Of a DNA stretch of 64,000 bases, positions 27,291 through 35,180 are shown piece after piece. Below the pieces are notes generated by a model. It searched no databases and had not been told where the DNA came from. It saw nothing but the letters and a program-made list of their open reading frames with translations. How positions within the stretch are numbered: the stretch's first letter is position 1; every line of letters starts with the position of its first letter. The DNA comes from Aequorivita sp. CIP111184 (GTDB taxonomy: Bacteria; Bacteroidota; Bacteroidia; Flavobacteriales; Flavobacteriaceae), in contig NZ_UEFQ01000013.1 in NCBI RefSeq assembly GCF_900489465.1, positions 1 through 64,000 on the forward strand. Direction: 5' to 3'. A program made the position numbers and the translations under genes.

Positions 27291-28236
27291 AATTTATCAA
27301 GAAAACCTTTATCAAAGCTACTTTCACATCTTTTGACAGGGAAGAAATCTTACGTAGATTTACACTATTAAATATTGTACATCAGGTAGTTGATTGTCAA
27401 AACAACCTTCAGAAAACTACTGTCACAACTTAACTGAAACCACTGTTTTAACTTCGTGGGAAAGGTCCGTAAACCATTGTCTCTTTTTTATTTTGAAAAT
27501 AAACCAAACTTTTTTGGCTTTGCCATATATACAATAAAAGACAACGCTACAGCGAATGAAACCCGATGACCTTAGTGACATTGTTGAATAGAATAACACA
27601 ATATAATAATTTAAAAAAATGGCTGATTATGGGCAAGAAAAAGAAAAACACAAATAATAACCAAATCCAACTGACTCTTCTAAGTTGGTGGAAACTACTG
27701 ATTATTGCAGTGGTTATAATAACAATTTTTAGGTTAGACCCGATGATGGTTCTTGATGCGATAAAAGAAGTGGCAAAACATTGGTTGACTGGATAGAATA
27801 GTTTCATTTATGGGATGTTTCTTTAAATAAGAATCCAGAACTCAAGAAGGAGAGACCTCTACTGGAAAAGTTGATAGTTGAGCAACAATCTTGGCAATGG
27901 TTTTAGTGAGCTAAGTAGTTTCACATCCTGAACTATCGGCCATCACAGATTATCATTTATGTTCTTATGAAAATTTAGAGAATTGAATTTTTATACCTTT
28001 AGACGATGAAATTAATGAAAAACTTTCCGTCTTCCCTTCTACTTACTTGATCCGTTATGCTGAAAAAAGCACGCTTCGTTCCATTCTGGCGTAAGTAATG
28101 CAGAATATAATTGGCTAAGGTGAAATGGGATAAACTGATTTAATAGTTGTCAAGAATTGTCTTTTGAAGCTTTACTTACTCTATAATAAATAGTTGTAGT
28201 AAATTTCTGAAAAATCCTGCTAATAATCAAGTACCG
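27291..28236. other. Spacer between repeat clusters, one small ORF
   Basis: About 950 bases with no recognised family except the 55-codon ORF at 27629. The end (about 28212-28230, AAATCCTGCTAA-type) repeats the terminal block of the repeat unit, so the next cluster probably starts with a partial unit. I see nothing else in it. Confidence 0.35.
27629..27796 (+). CDS. Possible small membrane protein
   Basis: A 55-codon ORF starting MGKKKKNTNNN, with one hydrophobic stretch (LLSWWKLLIIAVVIITIF, about 17-34) preceded by positive charges, as in small membrane peptides. The start has no strong ribosome site. It lies between the two repeat clusters. Another protein-like frame runs on the opposite strand, so the coding status is uncertain. 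Confidence 0.35.
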   Translation: MGKKKKNTNNNQIQLTLLSWWKLLIIAVVIITIFRLDPMMVLDAIKEVAKHWLTG

Positions 28237-28868
28237 TTCTTAATACCCGTTCAGCACTTTCCCCTGCATTCCGCGAAAAACTCCATTCCGAGAAAAGAGC
28301 TTCTCTTCGAAGATCTTGGACACAACTCCAATGATTCCGATATTAATTTCACTTGCCCGCTCATTCCCGATAAAAGTCTGGAAGCGGGCAAACTCCATTC
28401 ACATTTTCCATCATTGAAGTTACGTCCGCTTTAAATCCTGCTAAACAAGAATAATCAGTTTTCATAACCCGTTCAGCACTTTCCCCTACATTTCGCGAAA
28501 AGCTTCATTCCGAGAAAAGAGCTTCCCTGTAAAGGTCTTGGACAAAACTCCAAAGATTCCGATTTCCATTACGTTAATCCTGAAAAAAATCTGGAAACAC
28601 TTCATTCCCAATCTCCATCTTTGAAGTTCAGTCCGCTTTAAACCCTACTGCATTAGAGTAATCTATTTTCATTACCCGTTCAGCACATTCCCCTGCATTT
28701 CATAAAAACTACATTTCGGAAAAAGAGCTTCCCTACAAAAGTCTTGGACACTATTCCCAATTTCTACTTTCCATTTCGCTAACCCGGTCCGCTTTGCTGG
28801 AACGGGACGCTTCATTCCCAATCCGAAATCGTGAACGGAGTCCGCCAAATCGGAATTCCATATAATCA
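28237..28868. repeat. Three degenerate ~210-bp repeat units (cluster 2)
   Basis: Units begin at about 28237, 28459 and 28666. Unit 4 is nearly the same as unit 1 in its second half (CCCGCTCATTCCCGATAAAA, then TCCGCTTTAAATCCTGCT and AACAAGAATAATCAG), and unit 5 resembles unit 2 in its start (TTTTCATAACCC.TTCAGCAC). This means that the two clusters arose from a larger duplication as well as unit-by-unit duplication. GCCCGCT...AGCGGGC in unit 4 can form a stem. Confidence 0.65.
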
Positions 28869-28991
28869 TTTGGCACCACTTCCTATGTTTTTATACTTCA
28901 CATAAGCCTTTAGACATACATCCGCACCCTCGCTGTTATACCCTTTTTTCGCCAGCAAAATACCAACATTTTGAACTTGAACAGACTGCAT
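28866..28991 (-). CDS. Short ORF in an inverted duplication (uncertain)
   Basis: A 41-codon ORF (MQSVQVQNVGILLAKKGYN and onwards) ends with an ATGA overlap to the minus-strand ORF inside repeat unit 6. Its DNA and its peptide (KKGYNSEGAD, YKNIG) match a copy on the other strand at 29020-29165 (KKGNSEGAM, YKNIK). Such in-frame similarity suggests a real peptide family or the tail of a lost gene. I do not recognise it. Confidence 0.3.
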   Translation of the reverse strand: MQSVQVQNVGILLAKKGYNSEGADVCLKAYVKYKNIGSGAK

Positions 28992-29165
28992 AAACCGTTC
29001 TCGCTGCGCTTCACTTTTTATAAGTCCTTATCAATTCAAAATCTTGAAAATGTATCAGCAACAAAAAAAGGTAACAGCGAGGGCGCTATGGGAAGTAAAT
29101 CTAAAATGAAACTTATGAAATCTTACAAAAACATAAAAAAGGAATCGGCACCAAAAAAAACAAAA
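28870..29165. repeat. Imperfect inverted duplication of ~95 bp
   Basis: The left arm (about 28870-28965, read on the minus strand) contains AACAGCGAGGGTGCGGATG and TATAAAAACATAGGAAG; the right arm (about 29067-29165, plus strand) contains AACAGCGAGGGCGCTATGG and TACAAAAACATAAAAAAGG. Arms face each other around about 100 bp. It overlaps the short ORFs on both strands. Confidence 0.5.
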
Positions 29166-29261
29166 AAGGAAAACGCTCAAGATATAATAAGTAAATCACG
29201 TCAAAAAAATATAACAATAAACTGTCTGAATGGTTCAGATAGCATTTTAATTAATCTTTAA
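29088..29261 (+). CDS. Small basic protein ahead of ssb (uncertain)
   Basis: 57 codons from the ATG at 29088, strongly lysine-rich (MKSYKNIKKES, PKKTKKEN), then a short C-terminus ITINCLNGSDSILINL. It ends 10 bp before ssb, so it may be co-expressed. The frame extends further upstream, but the upstream part overlaps the inverted duplication. No family recognised; possibly a nucleic-acid-binding peptide, by charge only. Confidence 0.35.
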   Translation: MGSKSKMKLMKSYKNIKKESAPKKTKKENAQDIISKSRQKNITINCLNGSDSILINL

Positions 29262-29271
29262 ATCTTTTATT

Positions 29272-29616
29272 ATGAGTACTTTAAAAAATCACGTACAGTT
29301 AATCGGAAACGTTGGACAAGAACCAACCATTACAAACCTTGAAAGCGGTAAAAAAGTAGCACGCTTTTCAATCGCAACTAACGAGTATTACAAGGATGCC
29401 AAAGGCGAAAAACAAACAGAAACCAATTGGCATACGGTTGTTGCTTGGGGCAAGACTGCCGAAATCATTGAAAAATATGTAGGTAAAGGCAAAGAGGTAG
29501 GTGTGACAGGGAAATTGAAATCTCGAAGCTACGAGGACAAAGACGGTATCAAAAGATATGTTACCGAAATCGAAGCGAATGAAATCCTTTTGCTTGGCAG
29601 TAAAAATGACAAGTAA
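29272..29616 (+). CDS. ssb: Single-stranded DNA-binding protein (SSB)
   Basis: A 114-residue OB-fold protein beginning LKNHVQLIGNVGQEPTITN, with KVARFSIATNEYYKD and TNWHTVVAWGKTAEI, the SSB hallmarks. It lacks the long acidic C-terminal tail of chromosomal SSBs and ends ILLLGSKNDK, which is common in plasmid and conjugative-element copies. It would protect transferred single-stranded DNA. Followed by a strong terminator. Confidence 0.93.
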   Translation: MSTLKNHVQLIGNVGQEPTITNLESGKKVARFSIATNEYYKDAKGEKQTETNWHTVVAWGKTAEIIEKYVGKGKEVGVTGKLKSRSYEDKDGIKRYVTEIEANEILLLGSKNDK

Positions 29617-29630
29617 TTCTTAAAAATTAA

Positions 29631-29667
29631 AGAGGGCGTTCTCGTCGAAAATTGCGCCCTCTTTTTA
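29631..29667 (+). terminator. Terminator after ssb
   Basis: AGAGGGCG (29631) pairs with CGCCCTCT (29655-29662), followed by TTTTTAATT. Confidence 0.8.
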
Positions 29668-29694
29668 ATTATCCACTAATAAAAATAGATAACA

Positions 29695-30075
29695 ATGACA
29701 GCACAAGTTAACGAAATCAAAGAAGGATTGCAACATTTTCACGGAACGGAAATGTTCTATCAAATCCCATTATTAAGAACACGTTTTACGGATGGACTAA
29801 AATATCTTGCTAATGCGGCAGATTGTTTTTGGCTCATTACGGACACTTCCGTAATTGCAAAAAGTCTAATGAACCGAAGCGAATTTATAACCATAGACTT
29901 CAAAAGATTGCCCGAAGATAAACAGGATTTTACAGGCTATGAAGCAGAGATAATTTACAGCGATGGCAACGACAATATTTTGGAAAAGCACGGCTATCGT
30001 GCAACCGATTTTCCACTCGATGAATTGCGGTTATTTTTTGTAAATGATACGCTGATGTTACCAAGCGAATACTAA
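29695..30075 (+). CDS. DUF6876 family protein
   Basis: A 126-residue acidic protein with blocks FHGTEMFYQIPLLRTRFTDG, YLANAADCFWLITD and ATDFPLDELRLFF, which I recognise as the DUF6876 family found in Bacteroidota conjugative elements. No function is known. It follows ssb after a terminator and precedes another small ORF by 11 bp. Confidence 0.8.
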   Translation: MTAQVNEIKEGLQHFHGTEMFYQIPLLRTRFTDGLKYLANAADCFWLITDTSVIAKSLMNRSEFITIDFKRLPEDKQDFTGYEAEIIYSDGNDNILEKHGYRATDFPLDELRLFFVNDTLMLPSEY

Positions 30076-30086
30076 AATCTAAAGCT

Positions 30087-30284
30087 ATGGTATATCTCAA
30101 TTTTACAGACTTGAGCGAAGAGGCTCAAAACCGTCTTTTGGAAGATTCCAAAAAGGATGTGGAACGAAAATTTGGCGAAGATATTCGCAAATACGTAAGA
30201 GAAAATTATACCTGTTTTGAAACTATGATAGAGGAAGAAGCATTACGAAATTTATATTCCTATACATACGTATTCAACATATAA
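30087..30284 (+). CDS. Small hypothetical protein of the element
   Basis: 65 residues, acidic and mostly helical (FTDLSEEAQNRLLEDSKKDV, then EEEALRNLYSYTYVF). It starts 11 bp after the DUF6876 gene with AAAGCT upstream and ends before a terminator, so it is likely to be the last gene of that transcript. Not recognised. Confidence 0.6.
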   Translation: MVYLNFTDLSEEAQNRLLEDSKKDVERKFGEDIRKYVRENYTCFETMIEEEALRNLYSYTYVFNI

Positions 30285-30306
30285 TTTTCAAAAATCAATA
30301 GCCAAG

Positions 30307-30332
30307 CACCTCTAAAATTTAGAGGTGTTTTT
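30307..30332 (+). terminator. Terminator before the mobilization region
   Basis: CACCTCTAAA pairs with TTTAGAGGTG around a one-base centre, then TTTTTA follows. It separates the small ORF transcript from the oriT region. Confidence 0.75.
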
Positions 30333-30459
30333 ATATTTAGTTAATCTCATATCAAGAAAAAAACGTATCTTTATTTCGCTGAAATTCAGCACACATAATT
30401 TATATAGCTATCCCATTTTTGACTTTCGCTGATAGCTGTATCCATCTATATTTTACATA

Positions 30460-30592
30460 TAGGAATTTCCGAATTCCTAAAAGAGCAATTGGCTTTTTAG
30501 CCAGATTGTATGAAATTTTTGTCACGCTTTGGCGTGACGAAAAGGAATAGCAAGAGGGTAACGGGCAGAGCCACGTTACATATTCCTTTTCG
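30460..30592. other. Candidate origin of transfer (oriT) with nested inverted repeats
   Basis: Four hairpins in 133 bp: TAGGAATT/AATTCCTA (30460-30479), GGCT/AGCC (30491-30502), GTCACGC/GCGTGAC (30521-30538), and a two-level structure in which CGAAAAGGAATA (30538-30549) pairs with TATTCCTTTTCG (30581-30592), enclosing GTAACG/CGTTAC (30558-30579). The region has no long ORF and lies 134 bp upstream of the accessory mobilization protein, then relaxase, the usual place for oriT. The nick site is not determined. Remaining sequence from 30593 to 30725 shows nothing more. Confidence 0.6.
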
Positions 30593-30725
30593 CGTATAAA
30601 TCATTGAATTTCAAATACTTGAAAATTAATGGATTATATAAATTTCTTCGATTTGCGTCAAATGCCCCCAAACAGCCTGTAAACCGGGATGGATTTACGT
30701 CAAACACACAAAAAAGCGAAAGAAA

Positions 30726-31106
30726 ATGGATTCATTCATCACTATCAGGTTCAAAAGGAAAACCGCCAAACGTTTTCAGGAATTTTCTAAAATGCACTTC
30801 AAGACACATACGGAAACAATGGAAGCAATTCTTGATTTTTTCTTCTATAACGAAATATCGCCCAAGGAAAAATTAGGTCCGACAGGACGCACAATCGAAG
30901 CCAATATAAAAAAACGTATCAATGCGGTAATTGCCATTATGCGGGATGTTGAAAAGACCCAAACCAAGCCCACAGTTGCAATGATGGAATCACTTTTTCA
31001 GACCGAAACACCAACAAAGAAACCTTTAATAGTAGAAAAGAAATATGCCGAAGAAAAAAAGGAAGTTCGCTTTAGAGAAAAGCAAAATCTTAAAAATGAA
31101 CTTTAA
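30726..31106 (+). CDS. BfmA/BtgA family mobilization accessory protein
   Basis: 126 residues. FITIRFKRKTAKRFQEFSK at the N-terminus fits a ribbon-helix-helix-type DNA binder, then a helical region with TMEAILDFFFYNEI and TIEANIKKRINAVI. It is similar in position and composition to BfmA/BtgA of Bacteroides transposons, which bind oriT and assist the relaxase. The relaxase gene starts 10 bp downstream. Start at the ATG at 30726; an overlapping out-of-frame ORF upstream is rejected. Confidence 0.8.
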   Translation: MDSFITIRFKRKTAKRFQEFSKMHFKTHTETMEAILDFFFYNEISPKEKLGPTGRTIEANIKKRINAVIAIMRDVEKTQTKPTVAMMESLFQTETPTKKPLIVEKKYAEEKKEVRFREKQNLKNEL

Positions 31107-31116
31107 ATTATAAGCG

Positions 31117-32148
31117 ATGTATATCACAATCACAGCTCAAAAAATGGGTGGCAATTATTCTAAAAGTTCGGCTGATTTTGTTGGCTATCTGGAGAAGGAA
31201 AATCAAGGACTGGAACAGCAGGATATGGAACATTTCTTTAACCAATACGGCGACGAGATTTCAGCAGAAGAAGTGGTCAGGGAAATAGATGGTAATACTG
31301 CAAAACTTGAAAAGCACGAACCACGTTTTTATTCTATTACCGTAAGCCCTTCAAAATACGAACTGAAACGGTTGCAGAACCATAGTGAGGATTTGCAAAA
31401 ATACACCCGTGAGATTATGAAGGATTATGTGGCTTCGTTCAATCGTGAAATCAATGGACGACCAATAAACATAGACGACATAAAATATTATGCAAAAATT
31501 GAACACCAACGAACCTTCAAAGGAACGGACTTTCTGATAAAGGAGAACCATCCGTATGCCACAAAAATACTTCAGCTTAAAACTGAAATCCGAAATGTTC
31601 AAGATGGACGAACAGAAGGGAATGTGAAAAAATTGGAAAAAGAAATTGGAAAACTAGAAAGAGAAGCACCACATCAACAGAACGGAAAGCGAATTGTACA
31701 AGGAATGCCAAAAGCAGGAAACCAAAGTCATATCCATATTATTGTGAGCCGTAAGGATGCATCTAATAAATTCAGTTTGTCCCCAGGAAGTAAGTACAAA
31801 GCTTCGGACGTTGAATTAAATGGTAAAACGGTAAAACGGGGATTTGATAGAGATGGATTTTTTACGAAAGCAGAAAAGACTTTTGACAAGACTTTTGACT
31901 ATCAAAGGAACTTCGCAGAAACCTATAAGGCAAGAAAAGAGTTTATCAAAAATCCTAAAATCTATTTTGCTTCACTAATGAAACTGCCCACCAACGAAAA
32001 AGCATTGGCGTTCAAAATAATGGGGAAAAGTGGCATCCCGATGATGCCGAGTATTCCCATTACACAGGCACAATTGGCAATGAAAATTTTTAATAAGCTA
32101 CGACGTGGGGCAGAAGTGGCCATCAAATCGAGTTCCATCGGAATCTAA
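31117..32148 (+). CDS. DUF5712 family relaxase (BfmB/BtgB-like mobilization protein)
   Basis: 343 residues. The N-terminus MYITITAQKMGGNYSKSSAD is typical for the family. Then come FYSITVSPSKYE, a conserved helix with KYYAKIEHQR and the metal-site type NQSHIHIIVSRKD (histidines expected to hold the metal of the nicking enzyme). DUF5712 proteins are the relaxases of Bacteroidota elements and would nick oriT and lead the strand into the recipient. C-terminal KIFNKLRRGAEV is basic. Located between the accessory protein and the coupling ATPase. Confidence 0.85.
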   Translation: MYITITAQKMGGNYSKSSADFVGYLEKENQGLEQQDMEHFFNQYGDEISAEEVVREIDGNTAKLEKHEPRFYSITVSPSKYELKRLQNHSEDLQKYTREIMKDYVASFNREINGRPINIDDIKYYAKIEHQRTFKGTDFLIKENHPYATKILQLKTEIRNVQDGRTEGNVKKLEKEIGKLEREAPHQQNGKRIVQGMPKAGNQSHIHIIVSRKDASNKFSLSPGSKYKASDVELNGKTVKRGFDRDGFFTKAEKTFDKTFDYQRNFAETYKARKEFIKNPKIYFASLMKLPTNEKALAFKIMGKSGIPMMPSIPITQAQLAMKIFNKLRRGAEVAIKSSSIGI

Positions 32149-32157
32149 TTTAAAACT

Positions 32158-33741
32158 ATGCAAATGGATAATCTCTTAACGGTACTTTTTATTATTGGTT
32201 TGGCCAGTAGTATTTTCTATGGAATATTTCGGGTTAGCAGATATGCATTTGTCGTCAATTTTCTATTGATTGGCGCTTTTGTGTATAATTTGGATGCACA
32301 ATTACCATTGGTGCAAATAGCACTTTATTTTGTTTGTCCTCTGATATTAATTAATATAGGAATGTATGTTTTCTTGCATAAATCGGAAACTCCTAAATAT
32401 AAAAATACCAAATATCAGGTCAATTTTGCCACTACAAAAGGCCGCTTTAAACTGGACAACATCAAACGAGGAGCATCAATCATTGGTTCTGCCGGAAGCG
32501 GAAAGACCGAGAGTGTTGTGTACGGATTTCTGAAACATTTCCAAAAAGAAGGTTTTTGCGGAATTATCCACGATTACAAAGATTTTGAATTGACCGAAAT
32601 GGCGTATCCTCTTTTTAAGGATAGCGATATTCCGTTTAAGGTCATTTCCTTCGATAAAATCATCCACAAGGTAAATCCTATTGCGCCACGTTATTTAGAG
32701 AACGAGGAAAGCGTAAACGAGGTGTCACGGGTTTTAATTGAAAACCTTTTAGAGCAAAGAGAAAGCGGAACAACGGGAACGACCAAATTCTTTAACGATG
32801 CTGCGGAAGGATTAATTGGTGGATTGATTTGGAAACTGAAAACAGACTACCCTAAATATTGTACACTACCACATTTAATAGCGATTTACCAACACCTCGA
32901 TACAGATAGCCTTATCCAGTTTTTGGAAACAAACACCACTTCACGAGCAATGGCAGATGCGTTTATAAGTGGAAAGGAATCTGAAAGACAGACGGCAGGT
33001 GTAAAAAGCACCTTGGCAAATGCGTTGAAACGAATTAGCACACAGCGGATATTTATGGCATTGTCCGCAGACGAAGTGCCACTTAATATAAATAGTCCAG
33101 AAAATCCTTGTGTGATTTCGATTGTCAATAATCCGAAATTTGAAACTTCGTATTCGCCTGTTATTGCAACAATAATTCATACGATTACAAAGCAAATGAG
33201 CGTCCGCAATAGCGAACCTTCATTTCTATTAATGGAAGAAGCGCCAACTATTCGTTTATTAAATATGCATCGGATTCCTGCAACTTTACGGAGCTATAAT
33301 ATTTCTACTATTTATGTGATGCAGGACAAAATTCAGAACGATATGATGTATGGGGATAAGGCAAGCAAGGCAATTTTAAGCAATCTTTCTTACCAGTTTT
33401 TCGGAAAGGTAAATGACCCGGACACCGCAAAATATTATGAACGCTTTTTTGAGATTATTAAGGATCCTACCAAAAGTATTAGTCGTGGGCATAACTTAGA
33501 TTTTGATACACGAATTACAACTGGAGAAAAGGAAATTCCAAAAATTAGGGCAGATGTGTTTTTTAGATTAAAACAAGGCGAGTTTATCACGTATGCTGAT
33601 GGGAAGGATAAGAAGGTGCAGTTTAAATTATCCAAGATTGAAAGGGAACTTCCCGAAAATTCAAAACAGTTTTCTATGGTCGATTTGGAACTTACTTTTG
33701 AGAGGATTTATAAGGAGGCGAGGTCGATTTTTAGTGAATAA
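32158..33741 (+). CDS. Type IV coupling protein (TraG/VirD4-type ATPase)
   Basis: 527 residues with two or three N-terminal membrane segments (about 5-75), then Walker A GSAGSGKTES (about 110-119), an aspartate-rich region HDYKDFELTEMAYPLF, and Walker B-type SFLLMEEAPTIRL (about 355-365). It couples relaxosome DNA to the mating channel. Its position 10 bp after the relaxase and the length of about 530 match the family of Bacteroidota conjugative elements. Intact. A run of small ORFs inside it on the other strand are shadows. Confidence 0.9.
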   Translation: MQMDNLLTVLFIIGLASSIFYGIFRVSRYAFVVNFLLIGAFVYNLDAQLPLVQIALYFVCPLILINIGMYVFLHKSETPKYKNTKYQVNFATTKGRFKLDNIKRGASIIGSAGSGKTESVVYGFLKHFQKEGFCGIIHDYKDFELTEMAYPLFKDSDIPFKVISFDKIIHKVNPIAPRYLENEESVNEVSRVLIENLLEQRESGTTGTTKFFNDAAEGLIGGLIWKLKTDYPKYCTLPHLIAIYQHLDTDSLIQFLETNTTSRAMADAFISGKESERQTAGVKSTLANALKRISTQRIFMALSADEVPLNINSPENPCVISIVNNPKFETSYSPVIATIIHTITKQMSVRNSEPSFLLMEEAPTIRLLNMHRIPATLRSYNISTIYVMQDKIQNDMMYGDKASKAILSNLSYQFFGKVNDPDTAKYYERFFEIIKDPTKSISRGHNLDFDTRITTGEKEIPKIRADVFFRLKQGEFITYADGKDKKVQFKLSKIERELPENSKQFSMVDLELTFERIYKEARSIFSE

Positions 33742-33838
33742 ATGTATTTACTATTTAAATCATTCTTGTATATCTATAATATTTAGTCGGATAACTTTAC
33801 ATTTATAGCTTATATAATGAGTTCCCATTATTTTGAAA

Positions 33839-35008
33839 ATGACTATTGCAGAAAAAGCAAGATACATTGATTTATTCCTAAAAGGATTATCTGAAGCGAG
33901 TTTTCCAAGCACATTAGCTTCTGTTTTGGAATTGGGTCAAATACCGAGTGACCAAAACAAACAAAAGTTCAAATTAATCGAACATACACTTGAAAAGCAC
34001 GGTTTGGTGGAATTTATTAGAGGTCGTGATAATTCTACGCTTGAAGGTCAATGCGAATATTTCATAAGTGAAAAAGGACTTAATTTTGTGCTTAACAATG
34101 AATCAATAATTAAACTATTAGAAACTGAAACACGAAACGATATGGATATAAATTGGGTTAGAGCCTTTAACAGACTATGGAAAATAATTAATGGGGAAGT
34201 TTATATGAGCGGTTCGGATTTTTTGAATGTCGCAAGAGAGGCAGATGATTCTATTCCGAGTTATAACGCATTTATTGAAGAAAGAAGAGCAAAAGGACAA
34301 AGTACGAGTAGAAAAGACTTCTTCTGGGATATTATAAAAGGTATGAGTGAAGATGAAAAATTAGACTTTTTTGATAGTATGATTGAGGAGTTGGAAACCC
34401 ATTCGCCTGAATATTTAGATAATTTAAAAGCTCTATTTAGCAAAGCCGAAACTGTTATAAAAAAAAGAGCAATTCCAACACCGAAATTTCCTGATGACGT
34501 TTATATTGACGTTTTGAAAACAATTCATAATTGCTACAGAAGTGCCGAACAAAAGCCATCTATCTATGACGGAAAAGGAGAAGAAGATTTAAGAGATTAT
34601 GCATTGGCATTCTTGGAATCACGATATGAAGGTGCAGTAGCTTCTGGAGAATCATTTAATAAAGAAGGTAAAACCGACATTATATTAAAATCCATAGATG
34701 GTAGTAACCTTTTTGTAGCAGAATGTAAAGTATGGCACGGAGCGGAACAATTTCATAAAACTGTCGAACAGCTTTTTGGATATTTAACTTGGAGAGATAC
34801 CAAATCGACAATTATATTTTTTGTGAGAAATACAAAATTTGGAGATATTCTTAAAAAAATTAAAGAAGAAGCTGCCAAAAGCCCATATTTTCTTGAACAC
34901 GTTGCGGACCGAAATGAGACAAGTTTCTCATTTAAATTTAAGCATAAAGAAGATGATACTCGGGAAGTGTTAATTGAAATAATGGCATTTTCGTTTCCAA
35001 GTGAGTGA
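33839..35008 (+). CDS. PD-(D/E)XK-like restriction-type nuclease, probable defence protein
   Basis: 389 residues (start at ATG 33839; the in-frame TTG at 33833 is less likely). The N-terminal 110 residues look winged-helix-like (ASFPSTLASVLELGQIP, LVEFIRGRDNST). The C-terminal 120 residues hold the core KEGKTDIILKSIDGS and FVAECKVWHGAEQF, a D-x(n)-E-x-K arrangement used to cut DNA. I do not recognise a named system. It lies 98 bp after the coupling gene and before the DUF262/DUF1524 gene, at the start of the cargo block. Confidence 0.65.
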   Translation: MTIAEKARYIDLFLKGLSEASFPSTLASVLELGQIPSDQNKQKFKLIEHTLEKHGLVEFIRGRDNSTLEGQCEYFISEKGLNFVLNNESIIKLLETETRNDMDINWVRAFNRLWKIINGEVYMSGSDFLNVAREADDSIPSYNAFIEERRAKGQSTSRKDFFWDIIKGMSEDEKLDFFDSMIEELETHSPEYLDNLKALFSKAETVIKKRAIPTPKFPDDVYIDVLKTIHNCYRSAEQKPSIYDGKGEEDLRDYALAFLESRYEGAVASGESFNKEGKTDIILKSIDGSNLFVAECKVWHGAEQFHKTVEQLFGYLTWRDTKSTIIFFVRNTKFGDILKKIKEEAAKSPYFLEHVADRNETSFSFKFKHKEDDTREVLIEIMAFSFPSE

Positions 35009-35180
35009 GACAAAGCGAAATGACAAATTTTTGCAATTTGACAAATTATCATCTTAAAATTCGGCTTGTGCTTACCCAAAGTAAAATGCTTTTTAAGCGC
35101 ACTACGTTTCATATGAACTGCCGAATATTACATTTAATAAAAATATAGTATACCAATTATAAAACACTAACTAAACTAAA

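Noticed and set aside
28672-28869. Minus-strand 65-codon ORF in repeat unit 6
   Set aside because: Sister units shift frame and carry stops in the same region, so protein coding is not conserved, although short peptide words recur.
30604-30876. Plus-strand ORF overlapping the mobilization accessory gene
   Set aside because: It is in another frame and its end overlaps the true gene that starts at 30726; no family motif.
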